Shown piece by piece: positions 1-8,372 of a stretch of 64,000 nucleotides of DNA. Under the pieces are notes generated by a model. That model ran no database searches and had not been told where the DNA came from. It saw nothing but the letters and a program-made list of their open reading frames with translations. The stretch is from Candidatus Thorarchaeota archaeon (GTDB lineage: Archaea > Asgardarchaeota > Thorarchaeia > Thorarchaeales > Thorarchaeaceae), in the NCBI GenBank assembly GCA_016933575.1, contig JAFGAR010000028.1, positions 62,001 through 126,000 of the forward strand. The letters are read 5' to 3'. The translations under genes and the position numbers were made by a program. The first letter of the stretch is position 1; each line of letters starts with the position of its first letter.

Positions 1-45
1 GGCGTTGTCGAATGTCCCTATTGTGGAGTAACTATTGGGAGATAG
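1..45 (+). CDS. 3' end of a third beta-domain/zinc-ribbon membrane protein (partial)
   Basis: The first 45 bases read in frame 1 as GVVECPYCGVTIGR followed by TAG. This matches the C-terminal zinc-ribbon half of the two complete proteins encoded at 1085-2167 (ending CPFCNVSIGR) and 2199-3290 (ending CPFCGITIGR). The 5' part lies outside the window. The match in length, cysteine spacing and final residues makes this a third family member, separated from the other two by the EamA transporter gene. Confidence 0.8.
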   Translation, partial: GVVECPYCGVTIGR

Positions 46-94
46 TTTGCTAATATTCATAGCATTATTAGGGAGTAATGATTAGCTCTGAGCT

Positions 95-1009
95 ATGCAG
101 GTGATTCTTGATGTATATGTTATTGGTATTCTATTTGCTCTAGCAGCTACCATGTTCTTTGGTATCACAAATATAATCTACAAAAAAATGAGTGATGACA
201 TAAGCGTCATGGACATTACTTTTTCCCGTATCTGGGTCAGTCTACCGCTTGCATACATATTTGCTATAGCATCATCAGACTCGTTACAAATCGCGATTCC
301 GTCGGAATCGATGTTCCCTCTGGCAATCTCAATGATACTTGGGATCTTACTTGGCGATACTATGTATTTCCTAAGCCAAGAGAGAATTGGTGTTAGTCGA
401 GCTTTCCCAATTTCTATGAGTTATCCGTTGCTGGTATATTTGATAACCGCTTACTTCCTTGAAGAACCTGTAATCATCCAGAGGGTACTCGGGGCCATCA
501 TTGTTGTCATGGGAGTGGGATTAATTGCTAGAGCGGAGTATAAAGAAAGAAGTGAAGATATCGGCAAATGGAGTCCCAAAGATAGAACGATTGGATTTGC
601 TTTAGCATTCTTTACAATGGTTGCTTGGGCGCTCAGTGATTCCATCTTTCAATTTGGTTTGATAAATGTAGATCCAGCAGATGCTAATTTCTACCGTATA
701 CTTGTAGCTTCAATAATCTTAGTACCTTTCTTCTTCCTATCATTCAAGGGGAAAAGACATCTACCAAATAGAAGGATTATTGCATTTGCTCTGATGACAG
801 GACTTGTGGGAATAGGTCTTAGCTTAATTGCATATAGCTACGCTGTGAAATACATTGGAGCAACTATTACAGCTGTCATGATTGCATCAGCTCCTGTTCT
901 AACTGCACCATTATCAGCTCTTTATTTAGGTGAAGATGTGAACAAGATTGTAGCTTTTGGAACAATACTGACTATACTAGGTGTGATTCTAGTCATCGCC
1001 ATCATATAG
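95..1009 (+). CDS. EamA/DMT-family transporter
   Basis: This 304-residue protein is almost entirely hydrophobic and has about ten predicted membrane helices in two similar halves, the usual length and layout of the drug/metabolite transporter superfamily (two EamA repeats). The first half runs from about residue 10 to 147 and the second from about 165 to the C-terminus, joined by a charged loop (AEYKERSEDIGKW). Such proteins export or import amino acids, nucleotides or other metabolites; the substrate cannot be read from the sequence. The gene sits between members of an unrelated paralogous family. The ATG at 95 is used because the first helix begins almost at once. A weak inverted repeat (1028-1033 with 1044-1049) follows the stop. 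Confidence 0.85.
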   Translation: MQVILDVYVIGILFALAATMFFGITNIIYKKMSDDISVMDITFSRIWVSLPLAYIFAIASSDSLQIAIPSESMFPLAISMILGILLGDTMYFLSQERIGVSRAFPISMSYPLLVYLITAYFLEEPVIIQRVLGAIIVVMGVGLIARAEYKERSEDIGKWSPKDRTIGFALAFFTMVAWALSDSIFQFGLINVDPADANFYRILVASIILVPFFFLSFKGKRHLPNRRIIAFALMTGLVGIGLSLIAYSYAVKYIGATITAVMIASAPVLTAPLSALYLGEDVNKIVAFGTILTILGVILVIAII

Positions 1010-1084
1010 AAATCAGGAAAACTCTATATCCCCTCCAGTCAACGGGGATGTGTGAAAGATTGACCAGTTGGTAGGATGTTTCTT

Positions 1085-2167
1085 ATGCTACAAGTTGATA
1101 TTTGGACTCTACCTGTCACTATTATCGCAATAATGTTGATCTGCGTCTGTTGTGGGATTGCAGTCAGTAAAGGGAGCCCAAAAGCTAAATTAGATGATGC
1201 ACGAACTCTCCCATATTATCTTCGAGAGCAGATGGAAAAGACTGCACCAATGAAGGAGCAGGCAGCATATTACACCCCTGCAACAATGAAACGTGAAAAA
1301 AGAGTTATTCCTGGAGTATCAAGATCGATTTCATCCGTTCCACCACATGAAAGAAGAGAAACGCGCAATGTGAAAGCACTACGAGGGGGCGAGTTCATTG
1401 GCAATCGAATGCGTTTCAAGGTCAAGGTCCTGAATGAGACTCTCTATACAATAACAGATGTGAGAGTCTTTCTCATATCTTACCCATCCAAAGCCCTTAA
1501 GATTGACAGTGAGGATGATGACGTCTTCTTTCCCAAGATCGAACCAAATGGATTCAGGAGCCCCGCTTTTGATTTCTTACCAACCCAAGATTGTGTGAAA
1601 GGTGAGATTATAGCAGGAGTATCCTATATCGATGAGAGGGGTATTGCTCACACCCTGACGACTAAACCATTCATCATTCGTTCTGTCTGCGACCTTCTCA
1701 TCCCAGACAAGATTTCTCCGGATGAATTCGAACTCAAACTAAAAAAACATGAATGTGGTGAGATTGTAGTAAAGGTTCAAGAATGGACTGCAGCAGAGAT
1801 GTTCGAAAAATCTCTTAGAATCATTGAAGATGCCAATTTCTATGAAGTTGAGAGTAATAGTGACGACCATGATGGAATATTTAGTGCTACAATATCAGGA
1901 CAGGCGAAGGGGAAGTATACTGGAAAGAGTATTGGAGTAAAGATTCTCATGTCAGGTCCAGTCAATCAGAAAGGAGCAAGCTGCACAATTCAAGTCACCG
2001 GCGAGGATCAAGCTATGATTCTTCCAGCAATTGATGATTTAAGGGAGCGCCTCAATGCTTGGCTATGTCCAATGTGTGGTTCGCCCTTAACAAAAGATAA
2101 TGTTGAGGATTTGAAGGCGGGTAGGGTTATTGTTTGTCCGTTCTGTAATGTTTCGATAGGAAGATGA
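1085..2167 (+). CDS. Membrane-anchored protein with beta-sandwich-like domain and C-terminal zinc ribbon (paralogue A)
   Basis: About 360 residues. An N-terminal membrane helix (roughly residues 7-27 of this start) is followed by a polar linker. A beta-rich domain then starts near the phrase RGGEFIGNRMRFKVKVLNET and carries NGFRSPAFDF and PTQDCVKGEI. An alpha/beta segment follows, and the protein ends with a CPMC...CPFC zinc ribbon. It aligns nearly end to end with the next gene, so the pair is a tandem duplication. Function is unknown. The order beta-sandwich then alpha/beta platform recalls adaptin and coatomer appendage domains and is also compatible with generic Ig-like archaeal domains; this is only a fold guess. 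The ATG at 1085 is preferred over 1076 because GGTAGG lies nine bases before it but directly abuts 1076. Confidence 0.7.
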   Translation: MLQVDIWTLPVTIIAIMLICVCCGIAVSKGSPKAKLDDARTLPYYLREQMEKTAPMKEQAAYYTPATMKREKRVIPGVSRSISSVPPHERRETRNVKALRGGEFIGNRMRFKVKVLNETLYTITDVRVFLISYPSKALKIDSEDDDVFFPKIEPNGFRSPAFDFLPTQDCVKGEIIAGVSYIDERGIAHTLTTKPFIIRSVCDLLIPDKISPDEFELKLKKHECGEIVVKVQEWTAAEMFEKSLRIIEDANFYEVESNSDDHDGIFSATISGQAKGKYTGKSIGVKILMSGPVNQKGASCTIQVTGEDQAMILPAIDDLRERLNAWLCPMCGSPLTKDNVEDLKAGRVIVCPFCNVSIGR

Positions 2168-2198
2168 CAGTGTACCTCAGAGAAGCCGAAAGAAGTGA

Positions 2199-3290
2199 AT
2201 GATATTGGCTTATGATTCATCAGTAATTGATATTGTCATTGGGGGAGTAGCATGCATTATCTACATTTTCTACTATTTATGTAAAGAGGCAGATAGTGAC
2301 ATAAAAAGTCTAGAAGAGGTAGAAAGAGGGAGAAGAGAGAGACTGTCATATCAAGAACGAATTGTAGGAAGAGATGGATTACCAGTAGGTTACGCAAAAG
2401 GAATACCTCAAGCATCTTCGAAGAAACCAATTCCTGGACTAGCTCAGGCAATCTCAGAAGTAAGTAGAGAGCCTGCAAAACGAGAGGAGGTAGTAAAAGC
2501 ACTCAGAGGTGGAGAGTTCATCGGGAATAGAATGAGATTCAAAGTCAAAGTGTTGAATGATTCGCCATACGTAATATCTGATGTTACTGTCTATCTCATA
2601 TCATATCCAAAAGATGCATTGCGATTAGCTAACGGGAAGAAGGATATCCAATTTTCCAAAATAGAACCAAATGGATTCAGAAGTCCATCATTCGATTTCT
2701 TGCCTACTCAAGACTGCGTAATGGGAGAAATAATTGCTGGTGTATCATATATCGATATGACAGGGAAGCCTCATACCCTCACTACAAAGCCATTTATCAT
2801 ACGATCTGTATGTGACCTACTAATTCCCGAAAAGATTGGATCTAAAGAATTCGAGATAAAACTACAACAGCTTAACTGTGGTGAGGTGATAGTAAAAGTC
2901 GACGAGTGGTCACCAGAAGAGATGTTTGAAAAAGCTCTACGAATTGTTAATGATGCTAATTTCTTCGAAGTCAGTAGTCAATTGGAAGTTGTTGATAACT
3001 TTGTACATGCAAAAATAACAGGACTTGCAAAAGGCAAATACACAGGAAAGAATATTGCAGTGGTGCTTCTTATATCAGGTCGATCGGAACAGAAAGGAGC
3101 AAGCTGTACAATAAGGGTGTCAGGAGAAGACCATGCAATGATTCTCCCTGCTATTGACGATCTTAGAGAAAGATTGAGTGCCTGGTTATGTCCAATGTGT
3201 TCGAGTCCTCTCACTCTAGCTAACGTTGAGAACCTCAAAGATGGGAAAGCAGTTCAATGTCCATTCTGTGGGATTACAATTGGGCGTTGA
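2199..3290 (+). CDS. Membrane-anchored protein with beta-sandwich-like domain and C-terminal zinc ribbon (paralogue B)
   Basis: This 363-residue protein is a close paralogue of the upstream gene. It has one N-terminal membrane helix (about residues 9-25), a charged linker, the shared block RGGEFIGNRMRFKVKVLN, the PTQDCVMGEI and FIIRSVCDLLIP segments, the QKGASCTIRV and ILPAIDDLRERL segments, and a final CPMC...CPFC zinc ribbon. The N-terminal 80 residues diverge far more than the rest, so the cytosolic or surface domain is the conserved part. It lies 31 bases after paralogue A and is probably cotranscribed with it. No enzyme motif is visible. A scaffold or recognition role is an inference from the absence of catalytic residues and the domain order. 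Confidence 0.75.
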   Translation: MILAYDSSVIDIVIGGVACIIYIFYYLCKEADSDIKSLEEVERGRRERLSYQERIVGRDGLPVGYAKGIPQASSKKPIPGLAQAISEVSREPAKREEVVKALRGGEFIGNRMRFKVKVLNDSPYVISDVTVYLISYPKDALRLANGKKDIQFSKIEPNGFRSPSFDFLPTQDCVMGEIIAGVSYIDMTGKPHTLTTKPFIIRSVCDLLIPEKIGSKEFEIKLQQLNCGEVIVKVDEWSPEEMFEKALRIVNDANFFEVSSQLEVVDNFVHAKITGLAKGKYTGKNIAVVLLISGRSEQKGASCTIRVSGEDHAMILPAIDDLRERLSAWLCPMCSSPLTLANVENLKDGKAVQCPFCGITIGR

Positions 3291-3382
3291 AGTGTTCCTG
3301 TACAATCTATTAATATGTATTCACGAGCACACACAAGCAGAATACCCATCTGGAGGGAACTGAATTTAACAAGGGCAATGAT

Positions 3383-6217
3383 ATGTTGAAAACAATATCA
3401 AGAATGAGAGTTTTTCCTGATGAAGTAAGATTCAATTCATCTTGGAGACCGTACCAAGCTCGGGTCTTGAGAGAACTTGAAGATTACCTCGATGATAATC
3501 GGCTTCATGTGGTAGCTGCTCCAGGGTCTGGGAAGACAGTATTGGGGATTGAAGTTGTCAGGCGATTAAACGGACCAACACTTGTTCTTGCACCAACTCT
3601 GGCTATTCGTGACCAGTGGATTCATCGATTTATCGAGCTATTCCTTCCAAAAGGTAGTAAACGTCCTGATTGGATTTCATCGGATCTAACAGAACCAAGT
3701 TTTTTCACCGTATCAACATATCAATCACTCCACGCAATAATGTCTAGAAAGAAAGGTGGAGTGGTGGAAACAGAGGAAGATGAAGAACTTCAGGATGAAG
3801 AACCCGAAGAGAAAGAAGAGCTTGAAATCGAAGATCGCTACGTACTGTCTTGGTTAGACCAATCCAAGAAAAAGAAAGGAAAGAACAAGAATACGTTAGA
3901 TGAGGAATTAGTAGGAAATTCTGCATCATTTATCGAACAATTAAACTCTCTAGGATTCAAAATTCTTGTTCTCGACGAAGCACATCATCTACGCTCGAAT
4001 TGGTGGAAGAGCCTAAATCAGCTGATTGAAAGATTCGAAGATTTGACTATCCTCTCGTTAACAGCAACACCGCCATTTGATGTCGCAGATTTCGAATGGG
4101 AGAGATATATAGAATTGTGTGGACCAGTGGATGCTCAGATTCCAGTTCCGGAGCTTGTAATAGAAGGAAATCTCTGCCCACATCAGGATTTGATGGTCTT
4201 CTCAACACCTTCCGATGCAGAGGAAAAAGAGATCTCACTGTTCAGGAAAGAGGTGTCTGATTTCATAGATTGGTTAAAACGCAATTCGAAATTCATTGAC
4301 CACATACAGTCACAATCGTGGATTATCGCACCAGAGAAGCATATTGAAGAGATCTTGGCAGAACCAGATTATTATTCTAGTATGTTGATTTTTCTAAGAG
4401 AATCGGGTGTGAAAATTCCCAGAGACGCAATTAGAATAGTTTCAGACAAGAGATCGAATCTTCCCAGTCTCTCGTTGGAATGGCTTGAAATATTACTCAC
4501 CAGAGTACTATATCCTCCAGGCGTTGATAGACCCAAGCATCCTGATTTTCTCGTTGAAGTTCAAGATGAATTGAAACGAATAGGAGCAATAGAACTACGA
4601 CGAGTTCAACTTAGAAATATCAAGGCAATTGAGAAAATACTGAAGCGAAGTATTTCGAAACTACAGAACATTGTTGAAATTGCAGAACTAGAAGATGAAT
4701 CGCTTCACGATGACCTTAGAATGGTTGTCCTCACGGATTACATTAGAAGCGAATCTATGCCCCGTGATGGCTCGAACAAGACACCTCTAAATAAGATTGG
4801 CGTAGTGCCGATATTCGAGGCTATCAGAAGGTCTAGTATTAATTCTAAACTTGGAATCCTCTGTGGCACGCTTGTAGTCATTCCTAGTAAATCGAGAGAA
4901 CTTCTTCTTGATTGTACACGGCGTCTAGGGATACAGAACGAGGAGGTTAGACTTGAGGTTTTGCCGCATGATGATTCATTTCTCTCTGTACAAGTTCCTG
5001 ATGATGAAAAACACAAGTTGGTAAGGTCGATTACAGACCTATTCATAGTTGGCGGCATAAACATCCTTGTAGGGACCAAGTCACTCTTAGGTGAGGGTTG
5101 GGACGCCCCATCAATCAATGCGCTCGTGATTGCCAGTTTTGTCGGATCTTATATGCTATCTAACCAAATGAGAGGCAGAGCTATCAGGAGTGAGCGAGGT
5201 AATCCAGGCAAGACTGCTAATATCTGGCATCTTGTATGTGTTGAACCAGATAGTTATGATGGCGGCGAGGACTACCTTACTATGGTAAGGAGATTCAAAG
5301 CCTTTGTAGGAGTCTCATATTTTGAACCAGTCATTGAAAATGGACTTGGAAGGTTAATCTATGAAAAACCACCGCTCAAAAAGGGGACTCTATCCAATCT
5401 GAATGAACGAATGGTTAAGAGTGCTAAGAATCGACTTAAGATGAGCTCTGACTGGGATAAAGCTCTTCGAAGAGGAGAAGATGGAATAAGACTGGTAGAA
5501 GACATTCAGACCAAGAGGGTCTCTCTACCCAGAGGATTCGTATTCTGGAATACAATTGCTTACCTATTCTGGGAAGCAACATTTCTATTCATGTTTATGC
5601 TACTTTATAATTTTGATGCATGGATTAGAATAGCGGCTGCCTCCGAATCAACTATCGCATTTTTGTGGACAGGATTGTTTTCGCTTTGTCTCTGCTTAGT
5701 AGTAACAACACCATTATTTCTCAAAGCGCTTTGGTTGACAATCAGACATGGACCAATTGCATCAAGTATGAAAGCAATTAGCACAGCGCTCCTGAAGACA
5801 CTCTGCAAAATGGGTGAGATCAGGACAGATTTCATTAACATGCGAGTTGTCGCAGATAAGGGAGATATGGGAGAGGTATTCTGTCACCTTGAGGGAGGCA
5901 AGCCTAGAGAGAAGGCAGTCTTTCTCAGGTCGCTTCAGGAAATCCTGGATCCAATAGAAAATCCCAGATACATTCTCGTGCGAAAGTCGAATCTACTAAT
6001 TATCCCGAGAAAAGACTATCACACAGTACCCTCAGTGATAGCAGCAAAGAAAGGGAATGCAGAGTATTTCGCTGAGATGTGGTCAAGATATGTAGGGAAA
6101 ATGAACCTAGTATATACTCGGAATAGAGAGGGAAGAATCGAACTACTCAAGGCGAGAAATAAATCACTCTCTGCGGCGTTTAGACCTAAGTCAGAGAGAA
6201 TTACAAGGTGGAAATGA
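3383..6217 (+). CDS. Superfamily 2 DEAH-type helicase with two C-terminal membrane segments
   Basis: A 944-residue protein. A WRPYQARVL start motif (residues 21-29) precedes the Walker A APGSGKT (46-52), a Glu-rich insertion (about 126-150), the Walker B VLDEAHHL (about residue 200), LSLTATPP (about 222), and helicase C motifs GEGWDAP (about 569) and QMRGRAIR (about 595). This is the DEAD/DEAH ATPase core of nucleic acid translocases. Two strongly hydrophobic stretches follow (about 717-745 and 752-785), then a soluble tail of about 150 residues that I do not recognise. Membrane segments are unusual on an SF2 helicase. It appears to be a single-gene unit, followed by a stem-loop. Substrate (DNA or RNA) is not evident. 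Confidence 0.85.
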   Translation: MLKTISRMRVFPDEVRFNSSWRPYQARVLRELEDYLDDNRLHVVAAPGSGKTVLGIEVVRRLNGPTLVLAPTLAIRDQWIHRFIELFLPKGSKRPDWISSDLTEPSFFTVSTYQSLHAIMSRKKGGVVETEEDEELQDEEPEEKEELEIEDRYVLSWLDQSKKKKGKNKNTLDEELVGNSASFIEQLNSLGFKILVLDEAHHLRSNWWKSLNQLIERFEDLTILSLTATPPFDVADFEWERYIELCGPVDAQIPVPELVIEGNLCPHQDLMVFSTPSDAEEKEISLFRKEVSDFIDWLKRNSKFIDHIQSQSWIIAPEKHIEEILAEPDYYSSMLIFLRESGVKIPRDAIRIVSDKRSNLPSLSLEWLEILLTRVLYPPGVDRPKHPDFLVEVQDELKRIGAIELRRVQLRNIKAIEKILKRSISKLQNIVEIAELEDESLHDDLRMVVLTDYIRSESMPRDGSNKTPLNKIGVVPIFEAIRRSSINSKLGILCGTLVVIPSKSRELLLDCTRRLGIQNEEVRLEVLPHDDSFLSVQVPDDEKHKLVRSITDLFIVGGINILVGTKSLLGEGWDAPSINALVIASFVGSYMLSNQMRGRAIRSERGNPGKTANIWHLVCVEPDSYDGGEDYLTMVRRFKAFVGVSYFEPVIENGLGRLIYEKPPLKKGTLSNLNERMVKSAKNRLKMSSDWDKALRRGEDGIRLVEDIQTKRVSLPRGFVFWNTIAYLFWEATFLFMFMLLYNFDAWIRIAAASESTIAFLWTGLFSLCLCLVVTTPLFLKALWLTIRHGPIASSMKAISTALLKTLCKMGEIRTDFINMRVVADKGDMGEVFCHLEGGKPREKAVFLRSLQEILDPIENPRYILVRKSNLLIIPRKDYHTVPSVIAAKKGNAEYFAEMWSRYVGKMNLVYTRNREGRIELLKARNKSLSAAFRPKSERITRWK

Positions 6218-6252
6218 TCCAATAAAATGTAAGACAAGGGTTGTTCCACCTC

Positions 6253-6300
6253 TCATTTTAGAGGATGAAGCTCGTATCATCGAGCTTCATTTCAAAATGA
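6253..6300. terminator. Nested stem-loop between convergent genes
   Basis: A perfect 10-bp stem, ATGAAGCTCG (6265-6274) with CGAGCTTCAT (6281-6290) and a 6-base loop, is enclosed by a second stem TCATTTT (6253-6259) with AAAATGA (6294-6300). It fills the gap between the helicase gene (+) and the PRC-barrel gene (-), so it probably ends transcription from both sides. Confidence 0.6.
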
Positions 6301-6301
6301 C

Positions 6302-6958
6302 TTACCCACGTATCATACCTGGTGATGGAGGGCCAAATCGAATTCTAGCCATCTGTTTTGTCTTATCTTTTTCACTTGCTAGACGTCTCTTCTCTCGTTC
6401 GTATTCTGTTGCACATGTAGACTCAAGCTGGAATTTTGTCTGACCAAAAGTGATTGCATCTTTACTGATGGACTCCATCAGATAGGCTGGGACAATAAGA
6501 TCGCAATCAGGCTGGGCACGTATCTTTTCCAACAATTCCTCGAAGAAACCGCCTCCAATTAAGAACCACATTGTACTCTCAGTATCAAACCAGAGATCAA
6601 TAATATTTCCAACCTTAAACCCATCAGAATCTACGAGGTCTATCTTCCCAAGTTTAGAGAATTTTATGTTTGTTTCGCCTAAGACTCCAGGGTCAATCGT
6701 TTTCAGAAGTGAAGATTTCTTGACTTTAAGATAGACTTTGTCTGAAATGCTATCAATGTCTGAAATAGCACACACTGGATCAATGTCAGCTCGTGCATGA
6801 ATCGACTCCAGTAGTTCTTCAACAATTCCACCGCCTAAGACAAAATAATTCAATTCAATCTTATCGTGTGATATGTCAAAGATGGCATCAATGATTTCAC
6901 CAACTTTTTCCCCATTATTATCAACGACATCTTTGTTTCTAATTTCGCTGTATTTCAT
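6302..6958 (-). CDS. Double PRC-barrel domain protein
   Basis: About 218 residues with two tandem PRC-barrel-like units. Each has the pattern 'D-x-x-G-x-K-V-G-x-I-I-D' near its start (NNGEKVGEIIDAIFD and SDGFKVGNIIDLWFD), followed by a strand and a glycine-rich turn (VLGGG, LIGGG). PRC-barrels are small beta domains found in RNA maturation, photosynthetic and archaeal division-associated proteins (CdpB family). No partner gene is adjacent here, so the role is open. The inner ATG at 6958 (MKYSEIRNK) fits the start of the first barrel better than an ATG 27 bases upstream. A short charged tail rich in Lys and Arg follows the second barrel. Confidence 0.75.
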   Translation of the reverse strand: MKYSEIRNKDVVDNNGEKVGEIIDAIFDISHDKIELNYFVLGGGIVEELLESIHARADIDPVCAISDIDSISDKVYLKVKKSSLLKTIDPGVLGETNIKFSKLGKIDLVDSDGFKVGNIIDLWFDTESTMWFLIGGGFFEELLEKIRAQPDCDLIVPAYLMESISKDAITFGQTKFQLESTCATEYEREKRRLASEKDKTKQMARIRFGPPSPGMIRG

Positions 6959-7088
6959 ATTACAACATTGAATCATAATAACCACATTCTTGGTTCACAA
7001 TAGTTAATATATAAGCTTTCTTGTGAATGATTTGCAATACATCATAGTAGCCGTACATAAATCTAACTAGAAGAAGAAAGAGGAGATT

Positions 7089-7105
7089 GAGCCCCCAAGG
7101 GGCTC
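7089..7105 (-). terminator. GC-rich hairpin followed by a pyrimidine tract
   Basis: GAGCCCC (7089-7095) pairs perfectly with GGGGCTC (7099-7105) over a 3-base loop. On the minus strand it lies just after the stop codon of the 7124-7426 gene and is followed by a T/C-rich run (complement of 7068-7088), as expected of a terminator for that gene. Confidence 0.65.
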
Positions 7106-7123
7106 TATCGACGTTGGTACTAA

Positions 7124-7426
7124 TTAATAGACTTCACGAGGACTTTCTCTGAGACGATCAGGTAGTTGACCACCTTCGCCCAAGACCTCAAGCTCATGAT
7201 CGCGACCATATCGGCCACCATCGTTGCACAAGAATCCGGACTTGGTGATTCCACGTGCCTGACGCTCAGCAGCACGTCTAGCTATCATACCCATTCCAGA
7301 TGGGACTGTCATCACGAGCTTCTTCTGACTCTCATCAATTGCTAGAAGAATAGCATCATCTGCAGCATTTCGTGTAGTCTCAAAGAATTGAGATGTTGTT
7401 TGATTAAACTCGAGGTAGATTGGCAT
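7124..7426 (-). CDS. Conserved small protein of unknown function (100 aa)
   Basis: A 100-residue soluble protein with no signal peptide or membrane helix. The central part carries an Arg/Ala helix (RRAAERQARGITKSGF), followed by a Gly-rich stretch with RYGRDHELEVL, and the C-terminus ends REVY. I do not recognise the family; the compact length and helix-then-strand pattern suggest a single alpha/beta domain. A GGAGG sequence lies upstream of the ATG at 7426, although at a long spacing of about 12 bases, and a strong hairpin terminator follows the stop, which supports a real single-gene unit. Nothing in the neighbourhood tells its job. Confidence 0.65.
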   Translation of the reverse strand: MPIYLEFNQTTSQFFETTRNAADDAILLAIDESQKKLVMTVPSGMGMIARRAAERQARGITKSGFLCNDGGRYGRDHELEVLGEGGQLPDRLRESPREVY

Positions 7427-7509
7427 TTGGAACCTAGTCCTCCAATGTCTAGTTTAGCATAGTTCTTTGTTTGGTGCATATTAATAAATCTCGGGCGAGT
7501 TCCTAGCCT

Positions 7510-8220
7510 CTAACTCTTAAGAAGATGGGCTGTTCCGCAATGTGCACAGACAACAGCATCATCAAATTCACCCGGTAGTGGAAGTGGAGCACCACAATTC
7601 TGACATTTCAGTTCTTTTAATTGTGAACGTTCTTGGGGAGTAAGTCTGATTTTAAAAACGCGTTCAGCAACATCTTGGATCGTCTTGCCAACCTTTTGAG
7701 CAGCTCTCGCAATCGCACTGCGCTCAGGATTTGTAAGTGAACCGAGTCCTACAGCTTGGAAGAAACTATCAATCGCTTTACCAATCTTTCCAAACATCGA
7801 TCCCGCTTTCCATGCTATCACATCAGAACAATAGAGTTGCAGTATCTCTGAATCGGGATGACCAGGTATTTCATATCCTCGTTCCCAATCAATTCTATTT
7901 GATGTTGGAGGAGCCAGTTCCGCTCCACAATCTGGACATATTAATTTCCAATCAGGTTTCTTGAAGAAGCCCTTTCTAATTTTTCGTTCACCGACATCAT
8001 ACCAGCATCTCTTATGTGCAATCTTTTCACAAGAGGGACAGGAGAAGAGATAGTACATATCAGGCCTTACTTTAGCCTTCCCACCAGTGTGAACTCTGAG
8101 ATATGCCAAGTCCTTAGTTGTCCAATTGAGTAAGAAACTACCACATATGAAGCAGGTTCTTCCATCAAGTTTGTTCATTTTATCTGGCGTGATTCTCAAG
8201 GTTGTATGCACCATGTGCAT
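7510..8220 (-). CDS. Multi-zinc-ribbon protein
   Basis: A 236-residue protein with four CxxC-type pairs plus a Cys/His segment. CFIC is near residue 23; CPSC and HKRCW follow; then CPDC (about 98); and a C-terminal CQNC...CAHC ribbon that resembles zinc ribbons of transcription or ribosomal proteins. The first part, with cysteine pairs and HKRCW, has the look of a RING- or treble-clef-like cross-brace, but the spacing is not a textbook match. A helix-rich connector lies between about residues 135 and 190. No catalytic motif is seen. A nucleic-acid or protein-binding adaptor is an inference. The gene is divergent from the phosphotransferase operon, with which it shares about 150 bases of upstream DNA. 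Confidence 0.7.
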   Translation of the reverse strand: MHMVHTTLRITPDKMNKLDGRTCFICGSFLLNWTTKDLAYLRVHTGGKAKVRPDMYYLFSCPSCEKIAHKRCWYDVGERKIRKGFFKKPDWKLICPDCGAELAPPTSNRIDWERGYEIPGHPDSEILQLYCSDVIAWKAGSMFGKIGKAIDSFFQAVGLGSLTNPERSAIARAAQKVGKTIQDVAERVFKIRLTPQERSQLKELKCQNCGAPLPLPGEFDDAVVCAHCGTAHLLKS

Positions 8221-8354
8221 TGAAGAGCAAGGGCATAAGAATCTTACATCTTGGGAAAATTCGGGTATATGGAAATGACGAAGTTGGATTTCACATCAGC
8301 CGAAACCCTATTAGCAAGGTTTGGTGCGGCGAATGAATCAGCTTCCATATAATT

Positions 8355-8372
8355 AAGGAGGTATCAGCAATT
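8355..8372 (+). promoter_or_regulatory. Strong ribosome binding site positioned for an ATT start codon
   Basis: AAGGAGGT (8355-8362) is a near-perfect SD sequence. Seven bases later is ATT (8370-8372), in frame with the phosphotransferase gene. The frame is open back to a TGA at 8334 and contains no ATG, GTG or TTG before the TTG at 8397, which lies 34 bases from the SD and would cut off a conserved strand. The site therefore argues for ATT as the start. Confidence 0.6.

Noticed and set aside
1028..1049. 6-bp inverted repeat after the EamA gene as terminator
   Set aside because: Short stem with a 10-base loop and no T tract; too weak to call.
8275..8352. 25-codon ORF before the phosphotransferase gene
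   Set aside because: No ribosome site and likely chance; it lies in the leader region.
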